A stretch of 64,000 bases of DNA from an uncultured Ulvibacter sp. (GTDB taxonomy: Bacteria; Bacteroidota; Bacteroidia; Flavobacteriales; Flavobacteriaceae): positions 33,527 through 97,526 of the forward strand of contig CAJXZB010000008.1 of NCBI GenBank assembly GCA_913063405.1, given 5' to 3'. Under the pieces are notes generated by a model. That model was not told the origin of the DNA. It was given only the letters and a program-made list of their open reading frames with translations, and made no database searches. A program made the position numbers and the translations under genes. Of this stretch, positions 59,082 to 64,000 are shown piece by piece; position 1 is the first letter of the stretch; each line of letters starts with the position of its first letter.

Positions 59082-59690
59082 TTATGCTAATTTTTGATGA
59101 ATGATTGTTCTAATAAGATTAACCGCTACCGTATTATAGCGGTTTGTAGGGATAATAATATCAGCGAACTCTTTTGTAGGTTCTATAAATTGCTGATGCA
59201 TTGGCTTCAGGGTGTTTTGATACCTTTCCAATACCTCTTTTAAGTCTCTGCCGCGTTCCGCTATATCACGCTTTAAACGTCTTATAAGCCGTTCGTCACT
59301 ATCTGCGTGAACATATACTTTAATATCGAACATTTCACGAATTTCCAGATGTGTTAATATCAAAATTCCTTCAACAATAACTACTTTTTTAGGATGGGTA
59401 GTGATGGTTTCTCGAGTACGATTATGATCTACAAAGGAATACGCAGGTTGCTCAAATGAATTTCCTTTACGCAATTCCTCCAAATGCTCTACAAGTAGTT
59501 CAAAATCAATCGAGTTTGGGTGATCAAAGTTTATTCCCACTCGCTCATCGTAGCTTAAATGGCTGGTATCTTTGTAATAAGAATCTTGAGAGATTATACA
59601 TACTTCATTCGGCGGAAGTTCTGCAACGATTTGTTCAACTACCGTGGTTTTTCCACTTCCAGTACCGCCTGCGATGCCTATTATGAGCAT
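59082..59690 (-). CDS. udk: Uridine kinase
   Basis: IGIAGGTGSGKTTVV; ISQDSYYKD; NFDHPNSIDFELL; DERLIRRLKRDIAERGR. Confidence 0.96.
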   Translation of the reverse strand: MLIIGIAGGTGSGKTTVVEQIVAELPPNEVCIISQDSYYKDTSHLSYDERVGINFDHPNSIDFELLVEHLEELRKGNSFEQPAYSFVDHNRTRETITTHPKKVVIVEGILILTHLEIREMFDIKVYVHADSDERLIRRLKRDIAERGRDLKEVLERYQNTLKPMHQQFIEPTKEFADIIIPTNRYNTVAVNLIRTIIHQKLA

Positions 59691-59751
59691 AAATTAAGGG
59701 TTTTGACAAAAATAGCTATTAAGTTATTACCTTAAAAACCAAAAGCTATTA

Positions 59752-60201
59752 TTATTTTTCAACACTTGAAACTTCGGCTTCAGTAACCATAGAACTCTGA
59801 GTATTTCCCCAAGAATTCATAATATAGTTTAACACGTCTGCCACTTCCTCAGCGCTTAAACCCATTGGTGTCATAATGCCGTCATATTTTATACCTTTGA
59901 CCTCTATTTCTCCCTTTTGCCCATATTTAACCACATGTATGCTTTCTTTTCTTTTTTCTGTTAGCCAATTAGATCCTGCTAATGGTGGGAAATTATTCGG
60001 AATTCCTTTCCCATTGGCCATATGACATTGGATACAAAAGTCCTTGTAGACGGACTTCCCTTGTTCGAGGCTTTTCTGAAGTTCCGTTTGAGGAACCTTA
60101 CCTTCTTGTTGAATAGAAATGTCGTTTTTTTTCTTTTCTGAATTTGTGTTGCAAGAAAGTACAAAGAATAGCACTGTCGTGATAAGTAATGATTTGTACA
60201 T
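59752..60201 (-). CDS. Cytochrome c lipoprotein (track ORF extends to 60258)
   Basis: MYKSLLITTVLFFVLSCNTNS lipobox; CIQCH haem motif; MTPMGLSAEEVADVLNYI. Confidence 0.88.
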   Translation of the reverse strand: MYKSLLITTVLFFVLSCNTNSEKKKNDISIQQEGKVPQTELQKSLEQGKSVYKDFCIQCHMANGKGIPNNFPPLAGSNWLTEKRKESIHVVKYGQKGEIEVKGIKYDGIMTPMGLSAEEVADVLNYIMNSWGNTQSSMVTEAEVSSVEK

Positions 60202-60269
60202 GTTTTTATTTAGGGTAGTTTGTTGAACGTTTGTTAGGTTGATATGAATATGTTTCATGGATAGAAGCC

Positions 60270-61418
60270 TTAATTTGGGATGATTTTTACGATTCCCCGT
60301 CCTTCAATTCCAATATAAATATAGCCGTCTGGACCCATTTTGACATTGCGAACGCGTCCAACATCTTCGGCGATATTTTCACGACCTACAACCTTGTTTC
60401 CATTTAGCTTTATTAATTCGACATAGTTAAATTTTAAAGAGCCAACGAGCAGATGTCCTTTCCAATCTGGGTATACGTTCCCAGTTACGAAATCCATTCC
60501 ACAAGGCGCGATTGATGGAGTCCAATAGTGAACAGGCTGCTCCATACCTTTTCTTGTTGTTTCTTCAGTGAATTTAGTGCCGCTGTAATTAACGCCATAG
60601 GAGATAACTGGCCAGCCGTAATTTGCACCCTTTTTTAAAATATTGATTTCATCCCCTCCCTTTGGGCCGTGTTCATGAACCCATATTTCACCAGTTTTTG
60701 GGTGTTTTGCCATTCCTTGGGGGTTGCGGTTTCCGTAGGTGAAAATTGCCTTTTTTGCTTGCGTATCGTTCACAAAAGGATTGTCCTTTGGTATGCTGCC
60801 ATCGTCGTTTAGACGATAGATCTTTCCGCAGTCACGAGTAACATCTTGCGGATTCACATCACGATCTCCTCGGTCTCCTATGGAGAAATAGAGGTAGCCA
60901 TCATCATCAAATTCGATTCGTGACCCGAAATGCTGTCCACGAGTTGAATTAGGGCTTGCCTTGTAAAGTGTTTGAATATTTGTAAGAGATTCTCCTTCGA
61001 GTTTGCATCGAACTAATGCGGTATTACCACCGTTGCCCGTGCCTTCTGTAGAGGAATAGGTGATATAGATCCAGCCATTTTCCGAGTATTTTGGATGTAA
61101 CGCTATGTCTAATAAACCGCCTTGTCCTCGATTGTATATTTCGGGGACGTTTTTGATTTCCTTTTTTTTGCCGTTTTTAAAATGGATAAGGTCCCCACTT
61201 TTTTCAGTAATTAACATACTCCCGTCTGGAAGCCAGGTCACTCCCCAAGGATTAGAAAGGTTATCCACCACTGTTTTTATACTGTAGGTTCTTTGATTAG
61301 TTTCAAGAGTGTATTGCAAAGATTTTTCCTTGGAAGTGATTATCGCTGTTGTTTCCTTGGGCTTCTTACAGCTAACCAAAAATATCAGGGAGATTAGCAG
61401 GAGAGAATATTTGTACAT
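60270..61418 (-). CDS. PQQ-dependent (soluble aldose) sugar dehydrogenase-like lipoprotein
   Basis: LSNPWGVTWLPDGSMLITEKSG; GGLLDIALHPKY; GNRNPQGMAKHPKTGEIWVHEHGPKGGDEIN. Confidence 0.93.
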   Translation of the reverse strand: MYKYSLLLISLIFLVSCKKPKETTAIITSKEKSLQYTLETNQRTYSIKTVVDNLSNPWGVTWLPDGSMLITEKSGDLIHFKNGKKKEIKNVPEIYNRGQGGLLDIALHPKYSENGWIYITYSSTEGTGNGGNTALVRCKLEGESLTNIQTLYKASPNSTRGQHFGSRIEFDDDGYLYFSIGDRGDRDVNPQDVTRDCGKIYRLNDDGSIPKDNPFVNDTQAKKAIFTYGNRNPQGMAKHPKTGEIWVHEHGPKGGDEINILKKGANYGWPVISYGVNYSGTKFTEETTRKGMEQPVHYWTPSIAPCGMDFVTGNVYPDWKGHLLVGSLKFNYVELIKLNGNKVVGRENIAEDVGRVRNVKMGPDGYIYIGIEGRGIVKIIPN

Positions 61419-61554
61419 AACGAATTCTATTCTATGAAAAGATACTAAAAAAGATGGAATGGATATGACCCTATAGTGTGATAATGGTTTTTTTTCATTT
61501 ACCCGGCGTAAATTGATGGATTAGATTTATTTAATAATAAATATGAAAAGTTGC

Positions 61555-61584
61555 TTGCCATACTCTTTATTTTAGTTATTTTTG
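61555..61584 (+). promoter_or_regulatory. Bacteroidetes-type promoter for tRNA-Pro (TTG-N19-TATTTTTG)
   Basis: TTG 61555-61557, 19-nt spacer, TATTTTTG 61577-61584. Confidence 0.7.
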
Positions 61585-61596
61585 CACCTCAGTTTT

Positions 61597-61671
61597 CGGG
61601 GTGTAGCGTAGCCCGGTTATCGCGCCACGTTTGGGACGTGGAGGCCGCAGGTTCGAATCCTGCCACCCCGA
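61597..61671 (+). tRNA. tRNA-Pro (anticodon TGG)
   Basis: CGGGGTG...CACCCCG acceptor stem, CCACG-TTTGGGA-CGTGG anticodon arm, GCAGG-TTCGAAT-CCTGC T arm. Confidence 0.96.
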
Positions 61672-61678
61672 CTGATAA

Positions 61679-61708
61679 AATCCAATCACTTTTGTGGTTG
61701 GATTTTTT
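61679..61708 (+). terminator. Terminator after tRNA-Pro
   Basis: AATCCAATCAC-TTTT-GTGGTTGGATT + T-tract. Confidence 0.85.
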
Positions 61709-61780
61709 GTTTTAGCTTAATTCGCAATTTAATTTGAAATTGTTTGGCAAATACTCTATTGGAACAATAAAAATATATTT

Positions 61781-61818
61781 CTAAGAACTTGTGACTTTTC
61801 TAAAAACTTGTGTCCTAA
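61781..61818. repeat. Two imperfect direct repeats (19-bp period) upstream of the sigma factor gene
   Basis: CTAAGAACTTGTGAC (61781) and CTAAAAACTTGTGTC (61800). Confidence 0.55.
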
Positions 61819-61848
61819 CTTATAAGGACAATAATATCGCTATTTACC

Positions 61849-62414
61849 CTGGAATCTACAAAACCTGAACATAAACTAAGTGATGATGAATTAATAGTAA
61901 GAGTTTTGGGGTCAAACGATACCCATTCGTTTGCTATTCTCTATGATCGTTATGCTCAAATTGTATTTAATAAGCGCATAAGTTTTTCGAAATCAAAAGA
62001 AGAGGCAGAAGACTTAACCCATGATATTTTTGTCTTGCTTTTTGCAAAGCTTAGAACATACCAGCGGAGATCCAAATTCTCGACCTGGTTATACTCTTTC
62101 GTTTACAATTATTGTGTCAATTATGTCCAAAGGACACTTAAAAAAAAGAATGAAAAATTTGTCGTTATGGATGATGTTCATAAATACGCGGAAGAAGAAG
62201 TTCCAGATGAAAAAATATATGAGTTAAGATCAGATTTGTTGCAATTTGCGTTGAAAAAGTTAAAGCCAGATGACAGGAGGATTTTACTAATGAAATACCA
62301 AGACGATATATCTGTAAAGGATATAATGGATACTCTTGAATTGGGTGCAAGTGCGTAAAATGAGACTTAAACGTGCCAAGGTGAAATTAATAACTATATA
62401 TAATAAGCTATAGA
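61849..62414 (+). pseudogene. Sigma-70 family (ECF-type) RNA polymerase sigma factor, frameshifted within region 4
   Basis: SDDELIVRVLGSNDTHSFAILYDRYA...EEAEDLTHDIFVLLFAKLRTYQRRSKFSTWLYSFVYNYCVNY...KLKPDDRRILLMKYQDDISVKDIMDTLELGASA-stop; the next frame resumes KMRLKRAKVKLITIYNKL; no ATG at the expected start (CTG at 61849). Confidence 0.7.
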
Positions 62415-62597
62415 ATGGAGAACCCTTTCAAAAAAATCCTGCGGGATGAAAAACTCTCTTTAATTGTGAAATCTAAAGTGATGCAAGATGTAGAAAGACT
62501 TAAACTAGTAATTGATTTTGCAGATTTATTTGCAGTGAAGCATCCAAGTGTATTAAACGATATTTTAAAAACTACTAGAAATAAGATTAAAAACTAA
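62415..62597 (+). CDS. Small conserved hypothetical protein (60 aa)
   Basis: Intact ORF between the sigma factor and mscS-like genes, same strand. Confidence 0.65.
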   Translation: MENPFKKILRDEKLSLIVKSKVMQDVERLKLVIDFADLFAVKHPSVLNDILKTTRNKIKN

Positions 62598-62604
62598 ATA
62601 AACC

Positions 62605-63414
62605 ATGGAAAGATTTTTAGAATTAAAACCCTTTGAGAATTTGTTGAATGAATTAAGTTCCTTTTTACCCAAACTATTGGGAGCGATAGCCTTATTCATT
62701 ATTGCTTTTGTACTCTTAAAACTTATTTTATTTGTTGTAAGGAAGTCTTTAAAAATAACTAAAGTTGATCTATTCGTTGCGAAAGTATTTGAGAAGGGTG
62801 AAATATTTAACACTTCAATTAAGATCCAACCAACACGAATAATTATTGCTTTTGTTAAGTGGTTTTTAATCTTGGTTTTGGTAATAATTGGAGCATATTT
62901 AATAGGATTAACAATGGTTTCGAATGAAGTGGGTAAAATAGTTAGTTATCTCCCTCAGGTTTTTAGCGCGTTTGTAATTTTTGGATTTGGTGTTTATCTA
63001 GCGACTGTTTTAAGTAAATCTACAAAAACGATGCTGGATACCTTTGACCTAAACGGCTCTAAGCTTATCAGTCGGATTGTATTTTATCTTGTATTCCTAA
63101 TAGTAACAATTATTGCGTTGAATCAGGCTGGGGTTAATACAATGGTTATTACTGATAATCTGTCAATTATACTTGGTGCTTTGTTAGCTTCATTTGCTCT
63201 TGGTTTAGGGTTGGGATCCAAGGATGTTATTTCTAGATTGCTTTTTTTGTTTTATGCTAGGAAAAATTATCAGATTGGTCAATTAATCCGAATTGATGGA
63301 TTTGAAGGGAGAATTCTAACAATAGACAATATTTGTATGGTGGTAGAAAGTAATACCGAAAAAAGGGTGTATCCAATTAAAGAGGTTTCAAATAAATTGG
63401 TTGAACTTATTTAG
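62605..63414 (+). CDS. Mechanosensitive ion channel (MscS-related) family protein
   Basis: Multiple TM helices; SIILGALLASFALGLGLGSKDVISRLLFLFYARKNYQIGQLIRIDGFEGRI. Confidence 0.87.
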   Translation: MERFLELKPFENLLNELSSFLPKLLGAIALFIIAFVLLKLILFVVRKSLKITKVDLFVAKVFEKGEIFNTSIKIQPTRIIIAFVKWFLILVLVIIGAYLIGLTMVSNEVGKIVSYLPQVFSAFVIFGFGVYLATVLSKSTKTMLDTFDLNGSKLISRIVFYLVFLIVTIIALNQAGVNTMVITDNLSIILGALLASFALGLGLGSKDVISRLLFLFYARKNYQIGQLIRIDGFEGRILTIDNICMVVESNTEKRVYPIKEVSNKLVELI

Positions 63415-63496
63415 ACATGAATCATCTCGATCTTAATCCATTTTAATGTGACCTAAATACATTTTATGGGTCACACTAGAAAAGGAAGCTATCAAG

Positions 63497-63634
63497 ATGA
63501 TTATTGTTTTTATTGTAATTCAGCTATTTGCACTGTTAATTATTGGTTTAATGTTGATGAATTCTAGGAGAGAAAGAAAAATAATAAAAAAAGACCTAAT
63601 AATTGGTAATCAAGCAGCGAAGATAGTGAAGTGA
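63497..63634 (+). CDS. Candidate small single-TM protein (45 aa)
   Basis: MIIVFIVIQLFALLIIGLMLMNSRRERKIIKKDLIIGNQAAKIVK; not in the supplied track because it is under 60 aa. Confidence 0.4.
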   Translation: MIIVFIVIQLFALLIIGLMLMNSRRERKIIKKDLIIGNQAAKIVK

Positions 63635-63646
63635 TTTAAACTTTTT

Positions 63647-64000
63647 TCAGTTCTCTCTTTTGAATTTTTTAACAGCTATAATGATGAGTGACAGGTAATT
63701 AAGCCCTAACCAACTAGCTATGGTAGTATCAAACCTATTGAGCAGCGACCTATAGCTATCCATCCAAGCATTTGTTCTCTCTATTGCATATCTTTCATTG
63801 TAGAGTTCTTGGTCGAAATATTCATCTCTGTCTAAGTCTCCATTACGTTTATTGAAACATACATTTGCATTAATATCCTTTTTATCACATGAGTTTCTAA
63901 AGTCCTTGGCGTCAAAGCCTGCATCTGCATTGAGAAATAACCCTCCTATAGGAATATTAGCATCTTCCAATGTTGCTGTTACCACCTCGAATTGTACCTC
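63647..64000 (-). mobile_element. IS5-like DDE transposase, C-terminal part (continues past window end)
   Basis: FLNADAGFDAKDFRNSCDKKDINANVCFNKRNGD...FDQELYNERYAIERTNAWMDSYRSLLNRFDTTIASWLGLNYLSLIII; frame open to the edge (EVQFE upstream of 63985). Confidence 0.75.

Noticed and set aside
1-64000. CRISPR array, prophage, toxin-antitoxin, restriction-modification or retron system
   Set aside because: No regularly spaced repeats, phage structural genes, Cas, RM or reverse-transcriptase motifs in the ORF track or by eye.

Overview
The window is a chromosomal segment from a Bacteroidetes, probably Flavobacteriaceae, genome. The evidence is TTG-N19-TANNTTTG promoters, type IX secretion (T9SS) C-terminal tails, GldI, and families typical of the group (DUF5606, DUF3810, DUF5683). 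It is mostly dense housekeeping sequence: dapD, ruvX, def, mazG, aroE, purA, fur-like, relA/spoT, ndk, recF, ribH, mutL, lepB, dapB, parAB, a split methylmalonyl-CoA mutase, udk and tRNA-Pro(TGG). I see no CRISPR array, prophage or classical defence island. The only mobile-element signal is a partial IS5-like transposase at the right edge. Two signals stand out. (1) All three genes carrying recognisable T9SS C-terminal sorting sequence (about 14.2-15.4, 19.5-20.7 and 22.9-24.0 kb) are broken by stops, frameshifts and apparent internal deletions, while almost all surrounding housekeeping ORFs are intact. A PhoD-like phosphatase and an ECF-type sigma factor are also frameshifted. (2) The leader upstream of a YitT-family gene (26.1-26.42 kb) holds two short ORFs, each followed by an intrinsic-terminator-like hairpin. 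The second terminator abuts the yitT start and has a possible competing antiterminator segment, so it looks like an attenuator or a small-RNA pair. All calls come from reading the sequence and supplied translations; no database search was run.
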